From an uncultured Collinsella sp. (GTDB taxonomy: Bacteria > Actinomycetota > Coriobacteriia > Coriobacteriales > Coriobacteriaceae), in the NCBI GenBank assembly GCA_902493375.1, contig CABUPH010000011.1:10524-74523 (forward strand): a DNA stretch of 64,000 nucleotides, read 5' to 3'. Position 1 is the first letter of the stretch. The number at the start of each line of letters is the position of its first letter. Shown here one piece after another: positions 35,339 to 43,556 of the stretch. The notes under the pieces are model-generated. The model worked only from the letters and a program-made list of their open reading frames with translations. It ran no database searches and was not told the origin of the DNA. A program made the position numbers and the translations under genes.

Positions 35339-35878
35339 ATGGATGCCCGCAAAGAAAAAAGCCGCGCTGCGATCGTCGCGGCGTTCTCCGAGCTGCTGCG
35401 CGAAGAGGACTACGGCAAGATCACCGTCGGCGACATCATCGCGCGCGCCCACGTAGGCCGCGCGACATTCTACGGCCTCTTTAAGAGCAAAGACGACCTA
35501 CTGTCCGAGCTCGTGAGCGACATCTGCACCCACGCCCTCGACGACGATGGTACGCCGCTCGACGACCCACTCGTGCAAGTCGAGCATATCCTCAACAACC
35601 TCTGGGATCGTCGTCAGGGCGTACGCGCCCTCGTAGCCGGCGCTGGCTCACGCGTCTTCGCCGACTGCTTACGCAAGACCATCATGTCGCGCGCAGCCGA
35701 AACCATCCCTACCGACCCAAACGGCCCCGCCGCCACCATGGACCGCAGCTTTCTACTGCACCACATAGCCTCAAGCTTCGTAGGAATGGTCCAATGGTGG
35801 GCCTGGCACAACTTTCAAGCAGATAAGGCCGAAGTAGCCAAAGACTACCTCTCAGCCACAAAGCCCCTCTTCAACTAA
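35339..35878 (+). CDS. TetR family regulator of the larBC operon
   Basis: 179 residues. The N-terminal HTH (about 8-55) has the pattern IVAAFSELLREEDYGKITVG and ARAHVGRATFYGLFKSKDDL. The C-terminal helices (about 70-179) are the ligand domain and resemble the TetR C-terminal family with W-W-A near the end. The ATG at 35339 lies 2 bases after the larC stop, so it is co-translated. It may act on the palindrome at 33566-33599. A convergent cruciform repeat (36035-36159) follows. Confidence 0.85.
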   Translation: MDARKEKSRAAIVAAFSELLREEDYGKITVGDIIARAHVGRATFYGLFKSKDDLLSELVSDICTHALDDDGTPLDDPLVQVEHILNNLWDRRQGVRALVAGAGSRVFADCLRKTIMSRAAETIPTDPNGPAATMDRSFLLHHIASSFVGMVQWWAWHNFQADKAEVAKDYLSATKPLFN

Positions 35879-36034
35879 GTAAGAAGCTCATCCCAAAGCA
35901 TCGTCCCAACCCAAGCCGCCACGCATCCCAAAGTGTCGACAGCAGCCCAACGCCCCTACCAGCAACAAGCCCCTCCCATCCAAATTCAGATATATATGTT
36001 GGGTTGCTTGTACGAACGCAACAAAGACCCCGCA

Positions 36035-36159
36035 GCTGTCCGCATGGGGTAACTTCCCAGCGCACTCCGCAGGACGCAAAAAGGCTCGCCGCACAAAGTG
36101 CGCAGCGAGCCTTTTTGCATGTCCGAGGACGCGCTGGGAAGTTACCCCATGCGGACAGC
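36035..36159. repeat. Cruciform element family A, copy 1 (29-bp perfect arms)
   Basis: Arms 36035-36063 and 36131-36159 are perfectly complementary over 29 bases. The 67-base core contains a second stem, GCAAAAAGGCTCGC with GCGAGCCTTTTTGC, capped by CGCAC-AAA-GTGCG, flanked by ACTCCGCAGGAC and ATGTCCGAGGAC. Copy 2 (38720-38846) has the same core and arm length but unrelated arm sequence. It lies between convergent genes (tetR-like and larD) and could serve as a bidirectional terminator. Bases 35879-36034 hold nothing else I can identify. Confidence 0.85.
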
Positions 36160-36181
36160 GGACAACCTATGTAGCCTCAGA

Positions 36182-36913
36182 CTAGAACATGCCCAAGAAA
36201 CCATGCACAAACAGCGCGGCCAGAGCGGCACCGACAAACGGAGCGATGCCAGGAACGAGCAGGCCGTACTTCCAGTTGTTGTCAGCCTTGTTCTTGATCG
36301 GCAGCACCTGATAGGCCATGCGAGGACCAAGGTCACGGGCCTGGTTCATGGCGAAGCCAGTGATACCGCCCATGCCCATGCCAACAGCCCAAACGATCAG
36401 ACCGACGCAGATGGCGAGCATCAGGACGTTCTCGCCAGCACGGTTAGCAGCAGCAAGGATGGCGCTGATGAACACAAAGGTGCAGATAGCCTCGCAGAAG
36501 AAATTACGGGCATAGTTCGTACCCTCGGTGGTGGGGTTGGTCGAGAAGATATTGCGCTGGGCAATAGGGTCGACGACGCCTTCGGAAGCCTTGAACTCAT
36601 CGGCATACATCAACCACGCGATCACGGCACCCGCAAAGCCGCCGAGCATATCGGCAATCATGAAGGGGATGCAGCTGCTCCACGGCACCAGGCCTACGAT
36701 GCACTGGGCAAGCACCATGGCGGGGTTCATGCACACGGCGCCGCCAAAGACAAACAGGCAAACCGAGATGCCAAAAGACCAGGTGGTGATGGCAAACATG
36801 TGGCCGGAGCCCTGATACTTGGTGCCCTTAAGCACGGTATCGCAGTGCACGCCCACGCCAAAGATGATCATGAGGGCCGTTGCGCCGAATTCGCAGAGGA
36901 GTTTGGTAAGCAT
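36182..36913 (-). CDS. larD: MIP-family channel, LarD-like (lactate/glycerol facilitator)
   Basis: 243-residue six-helix aquaglyceroporin. The first pore motif is NPA (CMNPAMVLAQ), but the second reads NQA (AMNQARDLGPR) instead of NPA, with the glycerol-facilitator Asp kept. It follows larA by 49 bases on the same strand. In Lactobacillus plantarum the lar operon includes GlpF1/LarD, which passes D- and L-lactate, so this is the likely role. Glycerol transport is the alternative. The Pro-to-Gln change may alter pore geometry. Confidence 0.82.
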   Translation of the reverse strand: MLTKLLCEFGATALMIIFGVGVHCDTVLKGTKYQGSGHMFAITTWSFGISVCLFVFGGAVCMNPAMVLAQCIVGLVPWSSCIPFMIADMLGGFAGAVIAWLMYADEFKASEGVVDPIAQRNIFSTNPTTEGTNYARNFFCEAICTFVFISAILAAANRAGENVLMLAICVGLIVWAVGMGMGGITGFAMNQARDLGPRMAYQVLPIKNKADNNWKYGLLVPGIAPFVGAALAALFVHGFLGMF

Positions 36914-36962
36914 AAAACCTTATCTTTCTTGTCGGTTATAAACGATTCGTTTAGGCCGCGTA

Positions 36963-38240
36963 CTAGTGCTGTGCGACGACAACGCCCAGGCCATCGGGAA
37001 TGACGGCCACCTTGGCATCGGCACCCTTCATCTCAAAGGCGAGCTTGAGCGCCTCATCGAGGGTGTTAACCGGCGTCATGTGCATATCCTTGATCATCTG
37101 GTGATCGCACAGGTCGGTAACCATGATCACAGGGTGATGCGCCAGGATGCGGGCAAAGATCTGGCTCGTCCACTGGTCGGGCAGGGTCTCGTCCTTAGGA
37201 CGGTCGATGCAGGCGCGCTCAAACTCTGCCGGATCATTGTCGGCGATGTTGTGATAGAAACCCTCGCCACCGTGACCGTCGGCACAACCGGCGACATCGA
37301 TGATCACGCCGCCCTCGGGAAGCGTAGCCTCGGCAGAGCACATGCCCTTCACGGCCTGATAGATGTTCTGGTCGAGCGGGTAGCCGTCGTTGGTGGTAAT
37401 GGCAATCTCGCACTCGACGGGCTCAACGCCGGCAAGGCTCTTCACGAACTCGCAGCCAGCCTCGTGCGCCTTGTGGATGTCGCCGGCAAAGGAGCCGATG
37501 ACCTCGTGCTTGCCGTTGAGCACCACGTTGAGCACAAAGGCAAGGTGAGCCATCTCGGCAGCGGCAAACATGTCCTCGCTCACGTGGTTGTGGCACAGGT
37601 TGCCGGCACGCGAGTGGGAATCATTCACAAACTGACCGTTGTGGTTATACATGATGGTCTTGTAGCTGGCGATGCCAGGCAGGACGGACTTACGGCTACC
37701 AGAGAAACCGGCAAAGAAGTGCGGCTCAATGAAGCCCTCGGCAAGCAGCAGATCACAATCGGCGGCAATCTTGTTGATGATGCACTCGCCACCAGAAGGC
37801 AGGGTGCCAATCTTTTTCATCATGCTGTCGTCAGTCGCGACGTGCATAACGATTTCCTCGTTGGCAACAATCTCCTCGCCATACTTGTTGACGAGTTCCT
37901 CGTGCGTCGACGGACGGTGCATACCCGTAGCAACCAAAATACGCACTCGAGCCTCGGGCGCAGCGGAATGGATGTGATGCAGCAGAATAGGCATCGTCAC
38001 ACACGAGGGAACGGGACGCGTATGATCGGAGCTAATGATGACGATATCCTTCTTGCCAGCACAAAGCTCCTCGAGCGAAGGCGAGCCATAAGGGTTGGCA
38101 AGTGACTCCTCTACCAGCTCTTCCTGTGATTTTGTAGTCTTAAACTCGTTTTGATGACCTTCCATCACACCCGCAAAGTTCTTATCCTCGAGCTCCAGAT
38201 GCAACGTCTTGTGGTCAAACGGCAGTTCACATTCAAACAA
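36963..38240 (-). CDS. larA: LarA, nickel-pincer lactate racemase family
   Basis: 425 residues. LarA interconverts D- and L-lactate with a nickel-pincer nucleotide. All known cofactor residues are present with the same numbering as the Lactobacillus plantarum enzyme: D72-H73-x-R75, H108 (GMHRPS), H174 (EPHFF), K184, the lysine covalently bound to the cofactor, and H200 (YNHNG). Some LarA homologues act on other 2-hydroxyacids, so the exact substrate is open. It is co-directional with the LarD-like channel. LarB and LarC1 are 2.6 kb away on the other strand; LarE is not in the window. Confidence 0.93.
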   Translation of the reverse strand: MFECELPFDHKTLHLELEDKNFAGVMEGHQNEFKTTKSQEELVEESLANPYGSPSLEELCAGKKDIVIISSDHTRPVPSCVTMPILLHHIHSAAPEARVRILVATGMHRPSTHEELVNKYGEEIVANEEIVMHVATDDSMMKKIGTLPSGGECIINKIAADCDLLLAEGFIEPHFFAGFSGSRKSVLPGIASYKTIMYNHNGQFVNDSHSRAGNLCHNHVSEDMFAAAEMAHLAFVLNVVLNGKHEVIGSFAGDIHKAHEAGCEFVKSLAGVEPVECEIAITTNDGYPLDQNIYQAVKGMCSAEATLPEGGVIIDVAGCADGHGGEGFYHNIADNDPAEFERACIDRPKDETLPDQWTSQIFARILAHHPVIMVTDLCDHQMIKDMHMTPVNTLDEALKLAFEMKGADAKVAVIPDGLGVVVAQH

Positions 38241-38476
38241 TGACGAGCGCCCTCTTCCTTTTCAACTGACACACTAGATAAACCGTTGGAAGGATACGCC
38301 GCTCACCGAAAAACACCACCGTCCACCGACTCATTAACACAACGTTCATATTTGACCCACAACAAAACGGCCACGATCCCAAACGGGACCGCGGCCGCAA
38401 CAGTCGTAAGTCGAGAAGCGCCACATGCATCTCAATCCCGATCGATAAGACGCGAAGCGCGAAGCGCGCCAGCTTT

Positions 38477-38549
38477 TCCCAGCCCGTAATCCGCCGAAGA
38501 CCGGACATCGCAGGGACCACCATCAGCTTACTTTTAGGCACACTCCGCA
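38477..38549. repeat. Decayed left half of a family A element (direct repeat unit 1)
   Basis: This 73-base stretch repeats at 38685-38756 with about six differences (shared AATCCGCCGAAGACCGGACA and TTACTTTTAGGCACACTCCG). The later copy runs straight into the intact cruciform at 38720-38846; here the right half is missing. Short GCGCGAAGCGC palindromes occur near 38455, 38555 and 38664. The rest of 38241-38476 shows no gene. Confidence 0.65.
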
Positions 38550-38719
38550 TTGGGCGCGAAGCGCACTTTAATCTCTTCAGCCCAATCCCCGAAGACCGAG
38601 GACGAAGGGACCCGATGGGTTTCCCTCTGAATGCATTCCGCAGCACGAAGCCCTTTCCAAACGCGCGAAGCGCACCAATATTCCCCCAGCCAGTAATCCG
38701 CCGAAGACCGGACATCGCA

Positions 38720-38846
38720 GGGCCCGCCATTAGTTTACTTTTAGGCACACTCCGCAGGACGCAAGAAGCCCTCGCCGCACGAAGTGCGCAGCGAGGGCTT
38801 CTTGCATGTCCGAGGACGTGCCTAAAAGTAAACTAATGGCGGGCCC
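38720..38846. repeat. Cruciform element family A, copy 2 (29-bp perfect arms)
   Basis: Arms 38720-38748 and 38818-38846 are perfectly complementary over 29 bases and unrelated in sequence to the arms of copy 1. The 69-base core shares ACTCCGCAGGAC, CGCCGCAC-x-AAGTGCGCAGCG and ATGTCCGAGGAC with copy 1. The inner stem has changed on both sides (GCAAGAAGCCCTCGC with GCGAGGGCTTCTTGC), so pairing is preserved. It lies just past the ppc stop and may terminate that gene. Confidence 0.85.
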
Positions 38847-38867
38847 GGACGACTACAGGGCTATCGA

Positions 38868-41681
38868 TTACCCCGTGTTCTGCAATCCTGCCGAGACGCC
38901 GGTCACAGTCGAAAGAATCAGGCTCATGTACTCGGCCTTCTTCTCCTCGGCCATCTCGTCCTGATTCATGCGCACCTCGCGAAGGGCGCGGACCTGGGCG
39001 ATGGACAGAGCGTCGACGTAGGGGTTACGCACGCGAACGGCGCAGCCGAGCACGCGACGACGCTGCAGCGGCCACTCATCACCGACGATGGCAAGGACCC
39101 ACTTACGGGTGAGCTGCATCTCGGTAAAGACCTTCTTGGACAGATCATCGCGGTCGCCCAGATGCAGATACATCTTGGCGATGCGCTGATCGGTCTTAGC
39201 AATCGACATCTCGATGTTGTCGATAAAGGTGCGGAAGAACGGCCACTCCTGGTAGGCAGCCTTGAGCTGGTCAAGATCGCCAAGCTGCTCGCAGGCGGTG
39301 CCCAGACCGTACCAAGCGGCCAGGTTAATGCGCGCCTGGCTCCAGCTGAAGATCCACGGGATGGTACGCAGGTCATCGAGCGACTTGGCGCCCAGACCGC
39401 GCTTGGCGGGACGCGAGCCGATCGGCAGCAGACCGACCTCGGTCAGCGGCGTCACGGTCGAGAACCACGGTGTAAAGTCCTCGGTGTTCAGCAGGTCCAG
39501 ATAGCGTTCGTGGCTTGCAGTGTTGAGCTTCTCGGCCATATCCCAGAACTTCTGCGTGGTCTCGGTGTTGGTCTTCTCGACACTCGGGGCCGACTGCAAA
39601 AGCGTTGCGGCGGCAACGGACTCAACATGGCGCTGAGCCAGCGTGCGGTTGCCGTAACGGGCAAAGATGACTTCGCCCTGCTCGGTAAGCTTAAAGAAGC
39701 AGTTGACCGAACCCTTGGGCTGCGCCAGCACGGCCTTGTTGGCCGGGCCGCCGCCACGGCCCACGGCACCGCCGCGACCGTGCATGAGCACCAGGTCGAT
39801 ATCGTTCTTCTCTGCCCACTTGGCGATGCGCTCCTGCGCGGAGTGCAGCGCGAGCATGGCCGTGGTAGGACCGGCATCCTTGGAAGAGTCGGAATAGCCC
39901 AGCATGACCTCCATGCGGCGGTTGGTCTGGGCAAGGCGCTTTTGCACCACGGGCAGCGTAAGCATCTGATCGAGCACGTCGACGCAGCCCTCGAGGTCCT
40001 CGAGCTGCTCGAACAACGGGATCACGTCGAGCTCGGGGACATCCTCCTCGTGTGCAAAGGACAGGTGCGCCAGCTCAAAGACGTCGGCCACATGCTGAGC
40101 GCTCTTGGTAAACGAGATGATGTAGCGGTGCGCCATCTTCTTGCCGTAGCGCTTTTGGATGGAGCCGATAGCGCGGAAGGTATCGATGACCTCGCGCGTC
40201 ATGGGCTGCAGGTCGCCATGGATACCGTTCTCGTGGATATCCTTAAGGGCGCGGGCATGCACCACGGAGTGCTGACGGAACTCCATCTCGACCATGTGGA
40301 AGCCGAAGGACTCGACCTGCCAGATGATGGTTTGGACCGGGCCGTAGGCAGCACGGACGGCACCGCAGGCGGCCAGCGAACGCTGGACGACGCGCAGGTC
40401 ATCCAGGAACTCGTCGGCGCTGTGGTACATGGTGTCGGTGATACGACGGACGGTGGCGTTCAGGCGGTCGGCCATGACGAGCATGACGGCGCGATGCGGC
40501 TCGTGCTCGGAGATCAGCTCGGCGCGGGCCGTGTAACGAGGGCTCATCTCGACCTGATGGTTCCACAGGTTAATGAGCTCGGCCGACGGCTTGCTGTAGG
40601 TAGCCTCGAGCGTGAGGTTGCGGCCGATGTGGCGGCACTTGTCCTCGAGCTTGAGCACCATGTGCGTAAAGTACTTGGCGGCGACCTCACGGCTCACCTT
40701 GGCGGTGACGTTGGGGTTACCGTCGCGGTCGGAACCGATCCAGCTGCCGGGATGGAAGAACGCCGGGCACAGCGGCGGCACAGTACCGGCCTTGTCGCCC
40801 AGCACCCAATCGTCAAAACGACGATAGATAACGGGGATAACGTCGAACAGCGTGTTATCGAAGATGTCGATGATGGTATCGGCTTCCTCGACCGGCGTGG
40901 GCTTCTTGAGCGCGATGGGACTCGTACGCACCAGGGCGTCGATCTCCTGCAGCATATGGCGCTCGTTCTCCACCAGGTCGGAGCCGCCCAGACGCGGACG
41001 CTCCTCCAGCAGGTTGGAGATACGGCGGATCTTGCCCTCGACGGCCTTACGACGGGCCTCGGTGGGATGTGCGGTAAAGACAGGGTGGAACTCGAGCTTG
41101 TCGAGCAGCTCGTTGGCACCCTCGACACCCAGCTCATTCACCAGCTGGTGATAGGCAACGGTAAGCTCGTTGGCAGGATCGACCTCGGTATCGGTCGACG
41201 CACCGGCCTCGCGCTCGCGCAGCTGCGCCACACGGTAGTTCTCCTCCGACAGGTTTGCCAGATGGAAAAAGCTCGTAAAGGCGCGAACGATGACCTGCTG
41301 CTTATCGAGCGGCAGGCTGTCGATCAAATCGACGACCTCACGAAATGCCACGGCAGTGGGCTCGTCGGCGGTGGGCACGCCCTGCTCGTCGACGGCTTCG
41401 TCGGCAGCGCAGGTACCGGGGTTGCCGGCATTGACCACAATCTCGGCTGTCAAAATCTTGTCGAACAGGTCCGCGATCTCGGGATCATACTCGCTAAGCA
41501 CACGGCGCTCCAGGCGCAAGAACAGCGCCAGATTGTCGCGCAGCTCCTCGGGGATCTCGATCTCGGCGAGACGCTCCCTGGACTCGGCATTCGAGCCGAT
41601 TCGGTTAACGAGGCGGTTGACCACGGCAGCGACGCGCGCCGCGGCTTCGGGTACAGACTGGTTGCTTAGGTTCTCAGCCAC
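38868..41681 (-). CDS. ppc: Phosphoenolpyruvate carboxylase
   Basis: About 937 residues, normal for bacterial PEPC, which makes oxaloacetate from PEP and bicarbonate. Motifs seen: VFTAHPTEARR (catalytic His region), GSDRDGNPNVT, LGYSDSSKDAGPTTA and MHGRGGAVGRGGGP, ending in the conserved C-terminal QNTG. I prefer the GTG at 41681 (GGGAGG, five bases of spacing) over the ATG at 41693, whose AGGAGG is too close. A family A cruciform follows the stop. Confidence 0.97.
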   Translation of the reverse strand: MAENLSNQSVPEAAARVAAVVNRLVNRIGSNAESRERLAEIEIPEELRDNLALFLRLERRVLSEYDPEIADLFDKILTAEIVVNAGNPGTCAADEAVDEQGVPTADEPTAVAFREVVDLIDSLPLDKQQVIVRAFTSFFHLANLSEENYRVAQLREREAGASTDTEVDPANELTVAYHQLVNELGVEGANELLDKLEFHPVFTAHPTEARRKAVEGKIRRISNLLEERPRLGGSDLVENERHMLQEIDALVRTSPIALKKPTPVEEADTIIDIFDNTLFDVIPVIYRRFDDWVLGDKAGTVPPLCPAFFHPGSWIGSDRDGNPNVTAKVSREVAAKYFTHMVLKLEDKCRHIGRNLTLEATYSKPSAELINLWNHQVEMSPRYTARAELISEHEPHRAVMLVMADRLNATVRRITDTMYHSADEFLDDLRVVQRSLAACGAVRAAYGPVQTIIWQVESFGFHMVEMEFRQHSVVHARALKDIHENGIHGDLQPMTREVIDTFRAIGSIQKRYGKKMAHRYIISFTKSAQHVADVFELAHLSFAHEEDVPELDVIPLFEQLEDLEGCVDVLDQMLTLPVVQKRLAQTNRRMEVMLGYSDSSKDAGPTTAMLALHSAQERIAKWAEKNDIDLVLMHGRGGAVGRGGGPANKAVLAQPKGSVNCFFKLTEQGEVIFARYGNRTLAQRHVESVAAATLLQSAPSVEKTNTETTQKFWDMAEKLNTASHERYLDLLNTEDFTPWFSTVTPLTEVGLLPIGSRPAKRGLGAKSLDDLRTIPWIFSWSQARINLAAWYGLGTACEQLGDLDQLKAAYQEWPFFRTFIDNIEMSIAKTDQRIAKMYLHLGDRDDLSKKVFTEMQLTRKWVLAIVGDEWPLQRRRVLGCAVRVRNPYVDALSIAQVRALREVRMNQDEMAEEKKAEYMSLILSTVTGVSAGLQNTG

Positions 41682-41845
41682 GTTTCCTCCCATTCCTCCT
41701 TCTATGCACGTAACATGCGGTATTCATTATAGGCGCTTGAGAAATACTTTCGACACTGATTGCGCTTTACCACACAAAAGTATTTTCTGCATTGCAAAGG
41801 TTTTTGCCCTAAATGGTCGTATTTCTCGGTGGGCGGCATACGTAA

Positions 41846-41881
41846 ACGGGGGCATTCCGCATAAAAGCGAAACACCCCCGT
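41846..41881 (-). terminator. Intrinsic terminator of hisS
   Basis: ACGGGGG and CCCCCGT arms with an imperfect inner stem (TTCCGC with GCGAAA), followed by TTTACG on the minus strand, 58 bases past the hisS stop. Confidence 0.75.
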
Positions 41882-41938
41882 AACAATCGCTCTCCATGAG
41901 CAGGGCACGTTAGCAGGCCCGAAGCTCAAAAAGATGCG

Positions 41939-43252
41939 CTACAGGCGCTCGCGAACCGCCTCGACGACGTTGTCCAGATCGGCGAGCACCTCGTCATGGC
42001 TCTGCATGTCGCGCACTTTGACCTTGCCGGCGGCAAGCTCGTCGCCACCCAGGACCAAGATGAGCTTGGCGCCTACCTTATCGGCTTGCTTAAACTGGGC
42101 CTTGAGCGAACGACCCTGATAGTCGGCCTCGGTCACGATACCTGCGGCGCGAAGCTCCTGCGTAATGGCAAAGACGTTCTGACGCAGCTCCTTGCCGGCG
42201 TTGGCGACATAGACGCACGGGGCCTCATCGGCACCCAAATCGCTGCCAAAGGCCTGCAGGGCCAGCAGGGCGCGCTCAAAACCGACAGCAAAGCCGACGC
42301 CCGCCGTGGGCTTGCCACCCTCGAGCTCGACCAGGCCATCGTAGCGGCCGCCGCCGCCGATGGAGCCGACGCCGGCGCCAGGGGCCTCGACCTCAAAGAC
42401 AGTACGGGTGTAGTAGTCCAGGCCGCGCACCAAGGTGGGATCCTCGACATACTCGATACCGGCGGCATCCAGATAGCGCTTGACCTGCTCGTAGTGCTCG
42501 CGGCACTCATCGCACAGGTTGTCACCCATCAGCGGAGCCTCGGCCATGATCTCGCGGCAGTGGTCGTTCTTGCAGTCGAAGGCACGCAGCGGGTTGAGCT
42601 CGGCGCGCTCGCGGCACTCGTCACACATCTCGTCTGCGTGATCGAGGATGAACTGCTTGACCTGCTCGCGGTAAGCCGGACGGCACTGGGCGTCACCCAT
42701 CGAGTTGATGAGCAGACGAAGCTTGGAAAGATCGAAGCCCAGGCGCTTGTAGAACTCCATGAGCATGATGATGCACTCGGCGTCTGCCGCCGGATCGGGA
42801 GCGCCGAGCCACTCGATGCCCACCTGGTGGAACTGGCGCAGGCGGCCCTTCTGGGGACGCTCGCCGCGGAACATGGCCTCGGCGTAGTAAGCCTTAAACG
42901 GCGTGGAGCCCTGGGGCACCAGATTGTTCTCGACGACGGCGCGCACCACGCCGGCCGTGCCCTCGGGGCGAAGTGCCAGGCGCTGCTTGGGCTTGAGTTT
43001 GGTGTCGGTGCCCTCGGTAAAGACGCGCTCCAGGTTGGCACCGCTGAACACGCGGAACATTTCCTTGCGCACGACGTCGGTCGACTGGCCGATACCGTGG
43101 ACAAACACGTCAACCTGCTCGATCGCGGGCGTCTCGATGGGTTTAAAACCAAACGGCTCGAACACGCCGGCCGCAATCTGCTGCATCTTTTGCCAGGCGC
43201 GCATCTCGGCGCCGATAAGGTCGCGGGTTCCCTCCGCCTTCTGTGCCTGCAT
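41939..43252 (-). CDS. hisS: Histidyl-tRNA synthetase
   Basis: 437-residue class II synthetase. It begins with the conserved KAEGTRDLIG motif, has motif 2 FRGERPQKGRLRQFHQVGIE, the HisA/HisB signatures LVRGLDYYTRTVFE and GGGGRYDGLVE, and a C-terminal anticodon domain from about 330. Several Cys pairs around 205-255 (CDECRER, CDECREH) look like a zinc-binding insertion. The ATG at 43252 is preferred over the TTG six bases upstream. The RBS is GAAAGGTG. Confidence 0.96.
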   Translation of the reverse strand: MQAQKAEGTRDLIGAEMRAWQKMQQIAAGVFEPFGFKPIETPAIEQVDVFVHGIGQSTDVVRKEMFRVFSGANLERVFTEGTDTKLKPKQRLALRPEGTAGVVRAVVENNLVPQGSTPFKAYYAEAMFRGERPQKGRLRQFHQVGIEWLGAPDPAADAECIIMLMEFYKRLGFDLSKLRLLINSMGDAQCRPAYREQVKQFILDHADEMCDECRERAELNPLRAFDCKNDHCREIMAEAPLMGDNLCDECREHYEQVKRYLDAAGIEYVEDPTLVRGLDYYTRTVFEVEAPGAGVGSIGGGGRYDGLVELEGGKPTAGVGFAVGFERALLALQAFGSDLGADEAPCVYVANAGKELRQNVFAITQELRAAGIVTEADYQGRSLKAQFKQADKVGAKLILVLGGDELAAGKVKVRDMQSHDEVLADLDNVVEAVRERL

Positions 43253-43317
43253 GGGCAAACACCTTTCTTTTGTATCGCGTCATAGGTAGTGGACATTATA
43301 CGGCACAAAGCAGCAAC

Positions 43318-43377
43318 GCGGCGGCGCGCCTGACCGAACGAGGGTATGGGGACTCGTTCGGCCAGACGCGCCGCCGC
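43318..43377. repeat. Long intergenic hairpin, 25-bp arms
   Basis: Arms 43318-43342 and 43353-43377 pair over 25 bases with two mismatches, around a 10-base loop. No T-run follows on either side, so this is a repeat-type palindrome rather than a clear terminator. It is the first of four palindromes packed between hisS and the MFS remnant. Confidence 0.75.
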
Positions 43378-43383
43378 TGTATG

Positions 43384-43447
43384 TGATCCCTTTTCCTCCG
43401 CCCCCTTCGGATCACGTGATCCCTTGGGGACGGAGGAAAAGAGATCA
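43384..43447. repeat. Two inverted copies (C and D) of the 31-bp GATC-ended repeat
   Basis: Copy C, 43384-43414, reads TGATCCC...TTCGGATCA on the plus strand with core TTTTCCTCCGCCCCC. Copy D, 43417-43447, is the same unit on the minus strand with core TTTTCCTCCGTCCCC. They are separated by two bases. Both are exactly 31 bp, like copies A (4551-4581) and B (11295-11325). Confidence 0.8.
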
Positions 43448-43457
43448 TTTCGTAGAC

Positions 43458-43521
43458 CCGTGGCCGCCTTGGAAACCGAATGATGGTACGAGCATCCATT
43501 CGGCTTCCAAGGCGGCCACGG
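43458..43521. repeat. Long intergenic hairpin, 25-bp arms
   Basis: Arms 43458-43482 and 43497-43521 (core GTGGCCGCCTTGGAA) pair with a single mismatch around a 14-base loop. It lies 36 bases past the stop of the MFS remnant and may terminate it. Confidence 0.75.
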
Positions 43522-43556
43522 ACAGAACGGGACGAACAGAAAAGAGCGACGGACGC

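Noticed and set aside
35300..35345. Programmed frameshift from LarC1 into LarC2
   Set aside because: No slippery run and no LarC2-like translation in any frame; the next frame is a clear TetR protein.
38233..38748. Minus-strand open frame of 171 codons between larA and ppc
   Set aside because: It consists of two direct repeats that translate to near-identical segments, has no ribosome site and overlaps cruciform repeats. It is repeat DNA, not a gene.
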